A stretch of DNA of 64,000 nucleotides from Clostridium felsineum DSM 794 (GCF_002006355.2 NZ_CP096980.1:186001-250000), one strand, 5' to 3'; shown: positions 7,318 to 16,515, counted from the first letter of the stretch. Program-made: numbers and translations. The notes: a model not told the origin generated them from the letters alone.

Positions 7318-9331
7318 ATTTACCAAAGTTTTGGAATATAGTTTTTACATTAGGTACAACGTAAGCGCTGCCGCCTTTGCCTTTTACATTTTCGTACATT
7401 TCAAGTACAAGAAGTTTTGGATTACTTGGATTTACAGCTATAAACCATCCATTTTCTGTTCCATTAGTATCTGTCTGAGATTTTTTTATTTCAGCGGTAC
7501 CAGTTTTGCCAGCCAGAGGTAAGTCAGCCATATACGCACCATGCCCTGTGCCTTCTGGACTAGAAACTACTTGTGTAAGGTCATTTAATATAGTATTTAC
7601 AGTATCAGACTTAAAGGCACCTTGTACCAGAACTTTTCCTTGCGCTGCTTTACTGGAATCTAAATATGGAGCAATTATGTTTCCGTTATTCACAAAAGCT
7701 GTATAAATTGAAGCAAGCTGAACGGGATTCATAAGAACTTCACCTTGTCCGTAACCTGAATCTGCAAGTTGAATATCATCTTTAATGGAACCGTTAGAAG
7801 TTATTTTTGAAGGTTCAAGTCCATATTCAAATGGGAAATTATCACCTATTGAAAGTTTCTTTGTTTCTGATAAAAAGTTATCTTTTCCAATGCTAAGAGC
7901 TGTTTTAGCAAAATATATATTATCTGAATGTACAAGGGCGTTTACAAGATTAGCAGGTTCAGAGTAAGCTTCATCACGAGTAACGGAATAATTTCCCCAG
8001 CTGCTGTTTTCTTGCCACTTAAGTCCTGAAATCTTTTTATCTTCATCTATATTTAATTTTCCTAAATCAAGTGCCATAGCAGCAGTTATTGGTTTAAAGG
8101 TTGAACCAGGAGCAAAGGTTGTCTTAAAACGATTTAAAAGCGGTTTATTTGCATCGTTCTGAAGTGAGTTCCACTTATCGCTAGACATACCTAAAATAAA
8201 ATCATTAGGATTATAAGAAGGAGCACTTACAAGAGCAAGCACAGCACCCGTTTTTGGATTTAGTGCAACAGAAGCACCAGAATCAGATTTATATTCGTCG
8301 TATAAAGCACCTTGCAGATTAGTGTCTATAGTTAAGTTAATATCTTTTCCGTTTTTAGGAGCTTTCTTAGCTATGGTTTTTACTTTTTTGTTATAATTAT
8401 TGTCTATATAGATTTCAGCTCCATCAGTAGCTTTTAACTGATTTTCATATATTTTTTCAAGACCGGCTTTTCCAATTACACTGTCTCTGCTGTAGCCTTT
8501 TGTTTTTAACTTCTTTAGTTCATCAGCACTTATATTTTGAACATAACCTGTTAACATTGCAGCTTTTTCTTTTAGAGGATAAACTCTAGCTGGTGTTTTG
8601 GTAATCATAATTCCTGGTATTTTTAAAAGATTTGACATTTTATCAGTATCGTCAGCGGATAGTTTAGCTATAGATATAAACATATCAGGTTGAACGTAGG
8701 AAGCTGAAAGTTTTTTTGTAATGTCATTGGCATCAATATTTAAAATGCTGGCAATTTGCTTTTTTGAATTTTCAACGTCACCAGTAAACTTTTGAGGTAC
8801 AATACCAACGTTTTCTATGTAGCTATTTTGAGCAAGGAAGGCTCCATTTATTCCTTTTATTTCACCACGTTTAGCAGGAGTCTTTTCAATTCTTATCTTA
8901 TAATCTTTTTTTAAATCAGGATAAATCATTTTGCTTGACCAATTTAAAGACCAAGTTTTATCACTTTCTTTAAAGGAAGCAGTATCATTAAAGGTTACGT
9001 TCCCAGCTATTGTAGACATAGTAACCTTAAAAGGTACATCTACGTTCCCAGCTGAATCTTTTTTATAGGAACTTGGATACTCTGGAGTGACAGTGACTTT
9101 ATTTAATTCAATGCCGTCGTAAATTTTTTCGTATCTAGTTAAAAAGTCCTTTTTGGAAATAGATTTTTTACTATCAGAACTTAGAATACTGTACATAGAT
9201 GCATAATCATTTTTACTCCAAGCATTTATGTATTTGTCAAAGGATGCCTTTGGATTGTCAGAAGAACTGCATCCGAAGGCAAGAGGAATAAGTAGAAGAA
9301 TAATAGAAAGTGATAAATATCTTTTTTTCAT
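7316..9331 (-). CDS. Class B penicillin-binding protein, MecA/PBP3-like transpeptidase
   Basis: A 671-residue cell-wall D,D-transpeptidase. The N-terminus is a lipoprotein signal ending in LAFGC, then an NTF2-like MecA_N domain (to about residue 150), a dimerisation domain, and the transpeptidase domain. The catalytic motifs are STFK at about residue 410, SDN at about 469 and KTG at about 608. ATG 9331 is chosen over an open frame reaching 9505 because AAGGAGATACAAC precedes it and the signal peptide starts there. MecA_N-type enzymes are often low-affinity for beta-lactams, but nothing here proves resistance. Confidence 0.9.
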   Translation of the reverse strand: MKKRYLSLSIILLLIPLAFGCSSSDNPKASFDKYINAWSKNDYASMYSILSSDSKKSISKKDFLTRYEKIYDGIELNKVTVTPEYPSSYKKDSAGNVDVPFKVTMSTIAGNVTFNDTASFKESDKTWSLNWSSKMIYPDLKKDYKIRIEKTPAKRGEIKGINGAFLAQNSYIENVGIVPQKFTGDVENSKKQIASILNIDANDITKKLSASYVQPDMFISIAKLSADDTDKMSNLLKIPGIMITKTPARVYPLKEKAAMLTGYVQNISADELKKLKTKGYSRDSVIGKAGLEKIYENQLKATDGAEIYIDNNYNKKVKTIAKKAPKNGKDINLTIDTNLQGALYDEYKSDSGASVALNPKTGAVLALVSAPSYNPNDFILGMSSDKWNSLQNDANKPLLNRFKTTFAPGSTFKPITAAMALDLGKLNIDEDKKISGLKWQENSSWGNYSVTRDEAYSEPANLVNALVHSDNIYFAKTALSIGKDNFLSETKKLSIGDNFPFEYGLEPSKITSNGSIKDDIQLADSGYGQGEVLMNPVQLASIYTAFVNNGNIIAPYLDSSKAAQGKVLVQGAFKSDTVNTILNDLTQVVSSPEGTGHGAYMADLPLAGKTGTAEIKKSQTDTNGTENGWFIAVNPSNPKLLVLEMYENVKGKGGSAYVVPNVKTIFQNFGK

Positions 9332-9715
9332 GTTGTATCTCCTTAATATATACGTTGTAATAAAGTTAGAACTTTCACAACTTATTTCTTTAAATATTTT
9401 TTCGGCTTTCGTCAGTATTAAAGGTTTTTCTGAAGTGTTTTTCATTAATAAAAAGCAGTATTTCAATTCCAACGAAATATAACATTGCATCGTTTCTTGT
9501 AGCACATATACATTAATTATAATATTATATTTAAGCTTTGAAAATACAAAGTTGCTTTATTATTTAATAAATGTAAAAAAGTTGTTAAAGAAACATTTTA
9601 ATTAGAATAGTATATTTGTTGATAATACACACAGAAAACATAAAATATATTGATAATACATCAAAAATATATTAAAATTGATAATAAAATTATAATAAGA
9701 TGAGGAGGACAAGGC
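9332..9715. other. Divergent intergenic region, AT-rich
   Basis: About 380 bases between the divergent penicillin-binding protein and amidase genes. No further ORF is convincing. The only structure is a set of three TTGATAATA repeats on the amidase side, listed separately. Promoters for both genes must lie here, but no single -35/-10 pair stands out. Confidence 0.5.
9619..9686 (+). repeat. Three direct TTGATAATA repeats upstream of the amidase gene
   Basis: TTGATAATA occurs at 9619-9627, 9650-9658 and 9678-9686, spaced 31 and 28 bases, so about three helical turns apart. The last copy is 30 bases before the amidase start. Regular spacing suggests a regulator site, but the repeats are AT-rich and could be chance. 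Confidence 0.45.
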
Positions 9716-10531
9716 ATGAAGATTAATGTTTCTTGTGTCCAAATGAAGCCAGTATTAATGGATATTCAAGCTAACGTAAGAAAGATGGAGAAATTTATTA
9801 AGGAAATAGCAGAAGAAAATAAAAATGTTAATTTGATAATATTCCCTGAACTCATCACATCCGGATACGAATGTGATGAGGGGTTTTATAATTTAGCAGA
9901 AAGAATATATGATGGATTTAGTATAGAGAAAATAAGTAAGCTTGCAAAAAAATATAAGGTAAGTATAATTTATGGATTTCCAGAGAGAGATGAACAAAGG
10001 GATAATGTTATTTATAATTCTTCTGTTTATATTGACAATAAAGGTGTTGTATTAGGAACATATAGGAAAGTTCATTTGTTTGATTCAGAAAAGAAATATT
10101 TTACTCCAGGAAGTGAGTTTCCTATTTTTAATACTGATTTTGGTAAAGTTGCAATGATGATATGTTGGGATACAGCATTTCCAGAAGTTGCGAGAATATA
10201 TGCCTTAAATGGAGCAGAGCTTATTGCGATAAGTACTAATTGGGAAAAGCCATATTCTGAAGATTGGGATCTGGTTACAAGTGCAAGAGCTTTTGATAAT
10301 TGCATATATATAGCGGCAGCCAATAGAATAGGACAAGATAAAAAGTTAAGCTTTTTTGGACATAGCAGAATTGTAAGTCCACTGGGGAAACCTATTAAAG
10401 AATTAAACGAAGAAGTTGAAGGTGTGATTTCTTCCCAACTTGATTTAGAAACAGCCAAAAAGTTAAAAAGAGATTATTATACCTTGTTTGAGGATAGAAG
10501 ACCGGAGCTTTATAAAAGAATATTGGAGTAG
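9716..10531 (+). CDS. Carbon-nitrogen hydrolase (nitrilase superfamily amidase)
   Basis: A 271-residue cytoplasmic enzyme of normal family length. The Glu-Lys-Cys triad is Glu45 (IIFPELITSG), Lys118 (TYRKVHLFD) and Cys150 (MMICWDTAFPE). These enzymes hydrolyse amides such as omega-amides or N-carbamoyl groups; the substrate here cannot be read from sequence. The start follows GAGGAGGACAAGGC. The gene stands alone and an insertion sequence begins only 8 bases after its stop. Confidence 0.9.
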   Translation: MKINVSCVQMKPVLMDIQANVRKMEKFIKEIAEENKNVNLIIFPELITSGYECDEGFYNLAERIYDGFSIEKISKLAKKYKVSIIYGFPERDEQRDNVIYNSSVYIDNKGVVLGTYRKVHLFDSEKKYFTPGSEFPIFNTDFGKVAMMICWDTAFPEVARIYALNGAELIAISTNWEKPYSEDWDLVTSARAFDNCIYIAAANRIGQDKKLSFFGHSRIVSPLGKPIKELNEEVEGVISSQLDLETAKKLKRDYYTLFEDRRPELYKRILE

Positions 10532-10539
10532 AGGAAAAA

Positions 10540-10580
10540 GGGGCTGTTGCAAAACTAAAAAATAGTTTTGCAATAGCTCC
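10540..10580 (+). terminator. Hairpin at the left end of the insertion sequence
   Basis: Bases 10540-10557 pair with 10563-10580 over 18 positions, with two G-U pairs on the plus-strand RNA and a 5-nt A-rich loop, followed by a short T-rich run. It incorporates the terminal repeat itself. It would end transcription entering from the amidase gene and so keep outside promoters from driving the transposase. Confidence 0.6.
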
Positions 10581-10596
10581 TTTGTTGTATATAAAA

Positions 10597-10622
10597 AATG
10601 TGAGTTCCGAAGAACTCACATT
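10597..10622 (+). repeat. Perfect hairpin just upstream of the transposase promoter
   Basis: AATGTGAGTTC (10597-10607) and GAACTCACATT (10612-10622) form a perfect 11-bp stem with a CGAA tetraloop. It sits where the -35 region of the transposase promoter would be. It may be a second block to incoming transcription or a protein site. Confidence 0.6.
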
Positions 10623-10627
10623 GATTG

Positions 10628-10633
10628 TATAAT
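10628..10633 (+). promoter_or_regulatory. -10 box placing the transposase start at the mRNA 5' end
   Basis: TATAAT lies 6 bases before the transposase ATG at 10640. Transcription would begin at about the start codon itself, giving a leaderless mRNA. No ribosome site is present upstream of the ATG, which agrees. Confidence 0.5.
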
Positions 10634-10639
10634 TAAATT

Positions 10640-12250
10640 ATGAACGTAACTAAATTATACACAAAAAATTATAATCAATTTAATGATAATTTGCAACTTA
10701 TATTACCATTAAATTTAGAAAACTTAATACCAGAAGATGATTCGGTTCGTTTGCTAAGCTATTTGTTGGAGGGATTAAATTATAAAAAATTGTACAAGGC
10801 GTATTCTTCCGTAGGAAGAAAATCAGCAGTTGAACCCAAAATCATGTTCAAAATAATATCTTATGCTTATTCTCAAAATATTTATTCAAGTAGAAAGATA
10901 GAAAAAGCATGCAAAAGAGATATAAATTTCAAATGGCTACTTCAAGGCTTTAAAGCACCTGATCACGCTACTATAAGTAGATTTCGAAAAAAATATCTTT
11001 CAAATGAAGTGATTGAAGATTTATTTTATCAACAAGTTAACTATTTAGCTAAAGAAAAAGAATTATTATTTGAAAATGTATTTATCGATGGTACTAAAAT
11101 TGAGGCAAATGCCAACCGATATACTTTTGTTTGGAAGAAAGCTATTTATAAAAATGAAGGTAAGATGTTTGATAAAATTATTGCTCTTGTTAAAACCATT
11201 AATCTTGAAAGATTAATGAAATTCACTATTGAGAGAGAAACTTTGATTGATGATATAAACAAAATTCTTCAATGGCTTTTATTTGAAAAAGAAAAAAGAA
11301 ATATAGAGTTTGTTCATGGAATCGGTAAAAGAAAAACTGCAATTCAAAAGTGGATAGAACAACTATCACAATATAAAGAAAGACAAGAAAAATATAATTT
11401 AAGTAAGAAAATATTTTCAAAAAGAAATAGCTATTCTAAAACTGATACTGATGCAACTTTCATGCATATGAAAGATGATCATATGAGAAATGGTCAATTA
11501 AAACCTGCCTATAATGTACAAATAGCAGTTGATAGTGAATATGTAACTGGTGTTGGAGTATTTGATGATAGAAATGATATAGCAACATTAATACCAATGA
11601 TTACTAATATGCAAGAAAAAATTGGTCATAAATATACTAATGTGATTGCAGATTCTGGTTACGAAAGTGAAGAAAACTATTTGTTTTTAGAGTCTAATAA
11701 TCAAATACCATATATAAAACCTCAAACTTATGAGAAATGGAAAAAAAGAAGTTTTAAAAACGACATCAGTAAGCGTGAAAATATGAAATATGATGTTAAA
11801 ACAGATACATATATTTGTCATAATAATAGAAAATTATTCCCATCATATATTATTCATAAAAAATCTGCAAGTGGGTATACGTCTGAGGTTACTGTTTATG
11901 AATGTGAAAATTGCGATAACTGCACTTTGAAATCAAAGTGCACAAAAGCAAAGAATAACCGAAAAATGCAGGTTTCAAAGACTTTTATTAAAAAGCGTCA
12001 AATTTCATACAACAATATCAAAACTGAATTGGGAACTAAATTGAGAATGAACAGATCTATTCAAGTTGAAGGTGCGTTTGGAATTTTAAAAAGCGACTAT
12101 GAATTCAAAAGATTTTTAACACGTGGAAAAAATAGTGTAAAAACTGAATTTATTTTGCTTTGTTTTGGATATAACATTAACAAATTACATTTAAAAATCC
12201 AAAATGAAAGAACTCAAAAGTATCTTCACGAATTAAAAACTATTTCCTAA
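10640..12250 (+). CDS. IS1182-family DDE transposase
   Basis: A full-length 536-residue transposase. The N-terminal DUF772-like domain begins near QLILPLNLENLIPEDD. Catalytic acidic residues appear in VFIDGTKIEA (Asp), VIADSGYESEENY (Asp) and VEGAFGILKSDYEFKRF (Glu). A four-cysteine segment CENCDNCTLKSKC lies before the last motif, as in relatives. It would cut and rejoin the element ends. The gene has no frameshift or stop, so the element may still be mobile. The start has no ribosome site; see the -10 box at 10628. Confidence 0.92.
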   Translation: MNVTKLYTKNYNQFNDNLQLILPLNLENLIPEDDSVRLLSYLLEGLNYKKLYKAYSSVGRKSAVEPKIMFKIISYAYSQNIYSSRKIEKACKRDINFKWLLQGFKAPDHATISRFRKKYLSNEVIEDLFYQQVNYLAKEKELLFENVFIDGTKIEANANRYTFVWKKAIYKNEGKMFDKIIALVKTINLERLMKFTIERETLIDDINKILQWLLFEKEKRNIEFVHGIGKRKTAIQKWIEQLSQYKERQEKYNLSKKIFSKRNSYSKTDTDATFMHMKDDHMRNGQLKPAYNVQIAVDSEYVTGVGVFDDRNDIATLIPMITNMQEKIGHKYTNVIADSGYESEENYLFLESNNQIPYIKPQTYEKWKKRSFKNDISKRENMKYDVKTDTYICHNNRKLFPSYIIHKKSASGYTSEVTVYECENCDNCTLKSKCTKAKNNRKMQVSKTFIKKRQISYNNIKTELGTKLRMNRSIQVEGAFGILKSDYEFKRFLTRGKNSVKTEFILLCFGYNINKLHLKIQNERTQKYLHELKTIS

Positions 12251-12360
12251 TTATGGAATAATATAGTTAGGTTTATTTTAGTGCGTCAAAATCTCATGGA
12301 AATTCAAATAATTAATATAGTATTTAAAATATTAGGCAATTTTATAGCTTAAACAAAAAA

Positions 12361-12390
12361 AGAGCATCGCTCATGATTAATTTTAATCAT
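12361..12390 (-). terminator. Hairpins at the right end of the insertion sequence
   Basis: Two small stems lie inside the right end: GAGC-N3-GCTC at 12362-12372, followed on the minus strand by T7, and the palindrome ATGATTAATTTTAATCAT at 12373-12390. The first reads as a small intrinsic terminator against transcription entering from the kdp side. Confidence 0.45.
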
Positions 12391-12404
12391 TTTGCGACAC
12401 TCCC

Positions 12405-12543
12405 TTTTTTTAAATAAATCTTTGAAAACATTATCATTTCAAATCTTTATACTATCTTAACACCTACCATTAAAATCTTAACTCAAATTTTATATTTATG
12501 ATGCTAATATGAAAACAGAAACAAGTACCAGGGGGGAGAGAGT
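12405..12543 (+). promoter_or_regulatory. Upstream region of the kdp operon
   Basis: The 139 bases between the insertion-sequence end and the first kdp small gene must hold the kdp promoter and any KdpE site. The sequence is AT-rich and I cannot fix a clean -35/-10 pair. No c-di-AMP (ydaO-type) riboswitch is visible and there is hardly room for one. Confidence 0.4.
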
Positions 12544-12639
12544 ATGCTTGATGTTATTTTTTTAGCAGTCATAGTTTTAGGATTTATATTTTTAAAATAT
12601 TTTACCGTTTGGTGTGAAAATACCATAAATAAAAAGTAG
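12544..12639 (+). CDS. kdpZ: KdpZ-like small membrane protein, 31 aa
   Basis: A 31-residue ORF starting at ATG 12544 behind GGGGGGAGAGAGT. It has one hydrophobic helix (residues 2-18) followed by a short polar tail ending TINKK. It is the first gene of the operon, 17 bases before the next small ORF. C. acetobutylicum kdp is described as kdpZYABCXDE from memory, and this position fits kdpZ. Role unknown; perhaps a second stabilising peptide beside the KdpF-like protein. Confidence 0.7.
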   Translation: MLDVIFLAVIVLGFIFLKYFTVWCENTINKK

Positions 12640-12656
12640 TTTAAGGGGGATTTAAA

Positions 12657-12734
12657 ATGATACTTTTAGCAATTATAATCATATTTTTGTTTATTTATTT
12701 GTGCTATGAATTATTTAATCCTGAAAAATTTTAG
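12657..12734 (+). CDS. kdpY: KdpF-like small subunit (kdpY position), 25 aa
   Basis: A 25-residue ORF with AAGGGGGA upstream. It is a single membrane helix ending ELFNPEKF. The E. coli KdpF peptide likewise is one helix of 29 residues ending INAEAF, so I read this as the KdpF equivalent that stabilises the KdpABC complex. It lies 17 bases before kdpA. It matches the kdpY position of C. acetobutylicum. Confidence 0.75.
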   Translation: MILLAIIIIFLFIYLCYELFNPEKF

Positions 12735-12751
12735 GTAACGGAGGCCTTAAT

Positions 12752-14425
12752 ATGGAAATATTACAAATTGCAATCATTATTATTGTGTTTGTGCTTCTTT
12801 GTATACCCACAGGAAAATATATGTACAAGGTTGCAGAACACAAAAAAACTTTTTTAGATCCAGTATTAGATAAAGTTGATGCTTTAATCTACAAGATTTC
12901 GGGGATACACAAAGAAGAGGAAATGAACTGGAAACAATATATTTTTGCACTTTTAATGTGTAATGCCATTCCAGCAATTATTGGATATATAATTTTAAGA
13001 ATCCAGTCTATAGGAATTTTTAATCCTAATCATATAAAGGGAATGGAGCAGTCACTTAGCTTTAACACAATAATAAGTTTTTTGACTAACACTAACCTTC
13101 AAGATTATTCAGGTGAAGGTGGAGCATCCTATTTATCACAAATGATAGTATTCACTTTCTTTATGTTTTTTGCAGCAGCAACGGGAATAGCAGTAGCGCT
13201 TGCGTTTATAAGAGCGCTTGCAGGGAAAAAGAAGCTAGGGAACTTTTATGTTGATCTTGTAAGAATCATAACAAGAGTACTACTTCCACTATCAATAATA
13301 GTAGCTGTATTTTATATTACTCAGGGAGTACCACAAACACTTTCAGCAAATAAAACAGTTATAACAATAGAAGGAAAAATCCAAAATATACCCTTAGGGC
13401 CAGTGGCTAGTCTTGAAGCAATAAAGCTGATTGGAACTAACGGAGGAGGATTTTTTGGTGCTAACTCAGCGCACCCATTTGAAAATCCAACACCGCTTAC
13501 TAATGCAGTGCAGATGATAACCTTGCTTTTGCTTGCGGGTTCACTAGTAGTATGCTTTGGACACATGATAAAGAAGAAAAAACAAGCGGTAGCTATATTT
13601 TCAGCAATGCTTGTATTACTTTTAATAGGAACGGCAATATGTTATAACGCTGAAAAGGCAGGAAATCCTGTGCTTAGTCGTATAGGCTTAAATCAGAGTA
13701 TGGGAAACATGGAAGGGAAGGAAGATAGATTTGGAGTAGCCGCTTCAAGTTTGTTTACAACCGTAACAACAGATACCTCCTGTGGCGCAGTTAACAATAT
13801 GCATGATTCACTAACGCCCCTTGGAGGAACAGTACCTCTTATTAATATGATGCTAAACGTGATTTTTGGCGGTGTTGGAGTAGGCTTCATGAACATGATA
13901 ATGTATGCTATATTAACAGTTTTTTTATGTGGACTTATGGTAGGAAGAACTCCAGAGTTTTTAACTAAGAAAATTGAAGGTAAGGAAATAAAATTAGTAG
14001 CCTTTGCTATAATAATTCATCCGTTTTTAATATTGATGTCCTCTGCTATAGCTCTTTCAACTAAACAAGGACTAGCAGGGATATCTAATCCCGGTTTTCA
14101 TGGACTTACACAAATTTTATATCAGTTTACTAGTTCAGCAGCAAACAATGGTTCTGGCTTTGAGGGTTTAGGAGATAATACCATGTTTTGGAATGCTTCT
14201 GCAGGAGTAGTTATGTTTCTAGGAAGATATTTATCCATAATAATACTTTTAGCAGTGGCAAGTTCTTTTGCATCAAAAAGAGCAGTACCTGTATCCCAAG
14301 GAACCTTTAAAACAGATAATAGTGTTTTCACCGTTACACTAATAGTCATTATAGTTATAATTGGAGCACTTACATTTCTTCCGGCAATTGCGCTAGGACC
14401 TATTTCAGAATATTTGACGTTATAG
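12752..14425 (+). CDS. kdpA: K+-transporting ATPase subunit A (KdpA)
   Basis: This 557-residue, polytopic protein binds and translocates K+ in the KdpFABC complex. Four pore-loop repeats with selectivity-filter glycines are recognisable, for example IGTNGGGFFGANSAHPFENPT and TTDTSCGAVNNMHDSLTPLGG, and later SAANNGSGFEGLGDNT. The start follows CGGAGGCCTTAAT. Length equals the family norm. The kdpB ribosome site follows 10 bases after the stop. Confidence 0.98.
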   Translation: MEILQIAIIIIVFVLLCIPTGKYMYKVAEHKKTFLDPVLDKVDALIYKISGIHKEEEMNWKQYIFALLMCNAIPAIIGYIILRIQSIGIFNPNHIKGMEQSLSFNTIISFLTNTNLQDYSGEGGASYLSQMIVFTFFMFFAAATGIAVALAFIRALAGKKKLGNFYVDLVRIITRVLLPLSIIVAVFYITQGVPQTLSANKTVITIEGKIQNIPLGPVASLEAIKLIGTNGGGFFGANSAHPFENPTPLTNAVQMITLLLLAGSLVVCFGHMIKKKKQAVAIFSAMLVLLLIGTAICYNAEKAGNPVLSRIGLNQSMGNMEGKEDRFGVAASSLFTTVTTDTSCGAVNNMHDSLTPLGGTVPLINMMLNVIFGGVGVGFMNMIMYAILTVFLCGLMVGRTPEFLTKKIEGKEIKLVAFAIIIHPFLILMSSAIALSTKQGLAGISNPGFHGLTQILYQFTSSAANNGSGFEGLGDNTMFWNASAGVVMFLGRYLSIIILLAVASSFASKRAVPVSQGTFKTDNSVFTVTLIVIIVIIGALTFLPAIALGPISEYLTL

Positions 14426-14441
14426 AGAGGGGGAAGCTATT

Positions 14442-16499
14442 ATGGAAAATAAAAAATCAAAGTTTATTACCAAGGAAATATTAAAAGAAGCTATAATTGA
14501 ATCCTTTAAAAAGTTGAATCCCAAATATATGATGAAAAATCCAGTTATGTTTGTGGTGGAAGTTGGATTTTTGGTTACAATTCTCTTAACTATTTTTCCA
14601 AGTATTTTTGGCGACAAGGGAAATAATTTAAGAATATATAATTTAATTGTTACAGTGATCTTATTTATAACAGTGTTATTTGCTAATTTTGCAGAATCTG
14701 TAGCTGAGGGTCGTGGAAAAGCTCAGGCAGATGCGTTAAAAAAGACACGTAAAGATACTCTAGCAAAGCTTATAGGAAAAGATGGCAGTACGAAAACTAT
14801 AAATGCGACCGAACTTAAAAAAGGTGATATAGTTCTTGTGGAAAATGGAGATGTAATACCAAATGATGGTGAAGTTATTGATGGAATTGCATCTGTAGAT
14901 GAATCAGCTATAACTGGAGAATCAGCCCCTGTTATGAAAGAACCAGGAGGGGATTTTGCATCAGTAACAGGAGGAACAAAGGTTGTAAGTGATTGGTTAA
15001 AGGTAGAGATAACAGCAACTCCAGGAGAATCCTTCTTAGATAAGATGATTAATCTTGTAGAAGGGGCATCAAGACAAAAAACTCCTAATGAAATCGCACT
15101 TAACACCATACTTGTAAGTCTTACTTTAATATTCTTAATCGTTTTAGTTGCTCTTTACCCTATGGCAACATACACAGGAGTAAAGATTCCCATGTCAACT
15201 TTAATAGCGCTTTTAGTATGTCTTATTCCAACAACTATAGGAGGACTTTTATCTGCAATAGGTATAGCTGGAATGGACAGAGTTACAAGATTTAATGTAA
15301 TAGCAATGTCAGGAAAAGCGGTAGAGGCTTGTGGCGATGTTGATACAATGATTCTTGATAAAACAGGAACGATAACTTATGGAAACAGATTGGCAGCTGA
15401 CTTTATAACAGTTGGAAGAGAAGATAGACAACAATTAATAGATTACGCAGTTATGTGTTCTTTAAAGGATGATACTCCTGAGGGTAAATCAATAGTTGAG
15501 CTAGGTAAAAAAATAGGAATTACAATAGATACTGAAAAGTATAAAGACATAGAATTTGAAGAATTCACAGCCCAAACAAGGATGAGTGGAGTGAATTTAG
15601 ACAATGGTTCAAAGGTTAGAAAAGGAGCATATGATGCCATAAAGAAAAGAGTACAAGAATTAAAAGGCGTTATTCCAAAGGATTTAGAGGAGAATGTAAA
15701 TAAGGTGGCAAAGCTTGGGGGAACTCCACTAGTAGTGTGTGTTGATAATAAGATATATGGAGTTATATACCTTAAGGATACAGTAAAACCGGGTTTAGTT
15801 GAAAGATTTGAAAGGTTACGAGAAATCGGAATAAAGACAATAATGTGTACAGGAGATAATCCTTTAACAGCGGCAACAATAGCCAAAGAAGCCGGTGTTG
15901 ATGGATTTATTGCGGAATGTAAACCAGAAGATAAGATAAAAGCTATAAAAAAAGAACAGGATGAGGGAAAACTTGTTGCAATGACGGGAGATGGAACTAA
16001 CGATGCACCAGCACTTGCTCAGGCAGATGTTGGTCTTGCAATGAATAGTGGAACAACAGCTGCAAAGGAAGCGGCTAATATGGTGGATTTAGATTCTGAT
16101 CCGACTAAAGTACTTGAAGTTGTAGAAATAGGAAAACAGTTATTAATAACAAGAGGAGCACTTACAACCTTCAGTATAGCTAATGATGTAGCTAAGTATT
16201 TCGCTATAATACCGGCTATATTTACAATTGCAATACCTAAGATGCAGCTTATGAATATAATGCAGTTATCTACACCATATAGTGCAATACTATCAGCGCT
16301 AATATTTAATGCAATAATAATACCAGCCTTGATACCTATTGCAATGAGAGGTGTAAAATATAAACCTATGAAATCAGAAGCACTTCTTTTAAGAAATATG
16401 CTTGTGTTTGGACTTGGAGGAATAATAGTTCCTTTTGTTGGGATTAAGATAATTGATATGTTAATAACACCTATAGTTAGAATCCTTAACTTAGGATAG
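14442..16499 (+). CDS. kdpB: K+-transporting P-type ATPase subunit B (KdpB)
   Basis: The 685-residue catalytic subunit hydrolyses ATP to drive K+ uptake. It shows the actuator motif TGESAPV, the phosphorylation site DKTGTITYGNR (Asp of DKTGT), the nucleotide-binding domain and TGDGTNDAPALAQADVG. Membrane segments flank these as in type IA P-ATPases. The start follows AGAGGGGGAAGCTATT. It is separated from kdpC by 16 bases that contain the next ribosome site. Confidence 0.98.
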   Translation: MENKKSKFITKEILKEAIIESFKKLNPKYMMKNPVMFVVEVGFLVTILLTIFPSIFGDKGNNLRIYNLIVTVILFITVLFANFAESVAEGRGKAQADALKKTRKDTLAKLIGKDGSTKTINATELKKGDIVLVENGDVIPNDGEVIDGIASVDESAITGESAPVMKEPGGDFASVTGGTKVVSDWLKVEITATPGESFLDKMINLVEGASRQKTPNEIALNTILVSLTLIFLIVLVALYPMATYTGVKIPMSTLIALLVCLIPTTIGGLLSAIGIAGMDRVTRFNVIAMSGKAVEACGDVDTMILDKTGTITYGNRLAADFITVGREDRQQLIDYAVMCSLKDDTPEGKSIVELGKKIGITIDTEKYKDIEFEEFTAQTRMSGVNLDNGSKVRKGAYDAIKKRVQELKGVIPKDLEENVNKVAKLGGTPLVVCVDNKIYGVIYLKDTVKPGLVERFERLREIGIKTIMCTGDNPLTAATIAKEAGVDGFIAECKPEDKIKAIKKEQDEGKLVAMTGDGTNDAPALAQADVGLAMNSGTTAAKEAANMVDLDSDPTKVLEVVEIGKQLLITRGALTTFSIANDVAKYFAIIPAIFTIAIPKMQLMNIMQLSTPYSAILSALIFNAIIIPALIPIAMRGVKYKPMKSEALLLRNMLVFGLGGIIVPFVGIKIIDMLITPIVRILNLG

Positions 16500-16515
16500 A
16501 GGAGGTATGATTTAA

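Larger units (their letters stand above)
10540..12404 (+). mobile_element. IS1182-family insertion sequence, apparently intact
   Basis: The element carries one complete DDE transposase gene. Its ends are imperfect inverted repeats, GGGGCTGTTGCAAAA at 10540-10554 and GGGAGTGTCGCAAAA read inward from 12404, agreeing at 12 of 15 positions. The flanks are A5 on the left and T-rich on the right, so a target duplication cannot be identified with certainty. The left end lies 8 bases after the amidase stop, and the right end 139 bases before the first small gene of the kdp operon. Confidence 0.82.

Noticed and set aside
7506..7967. Several plus-strand frames opposite the penicillin-binding protein gene
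   Set aside because: They are antisense shadows without ribosome sites or recognisable domains. The same applies to the many antisense frames opposite kdp, opp, copA and ilvB.
10535..12410. Target-site duplication of the insertion sequence
   Set aside because: The flanks are A-rich and T-rich runs, so no direct repeat can be separated from extension of the inverted ends.
12405..12543. ydaO-type c-di-AMP riboswitch before kdp, as in some Firmicutes
   Set aside because: Only 139 bases separate the insertion sequence from the first kdp gene and no matching motifs are present.
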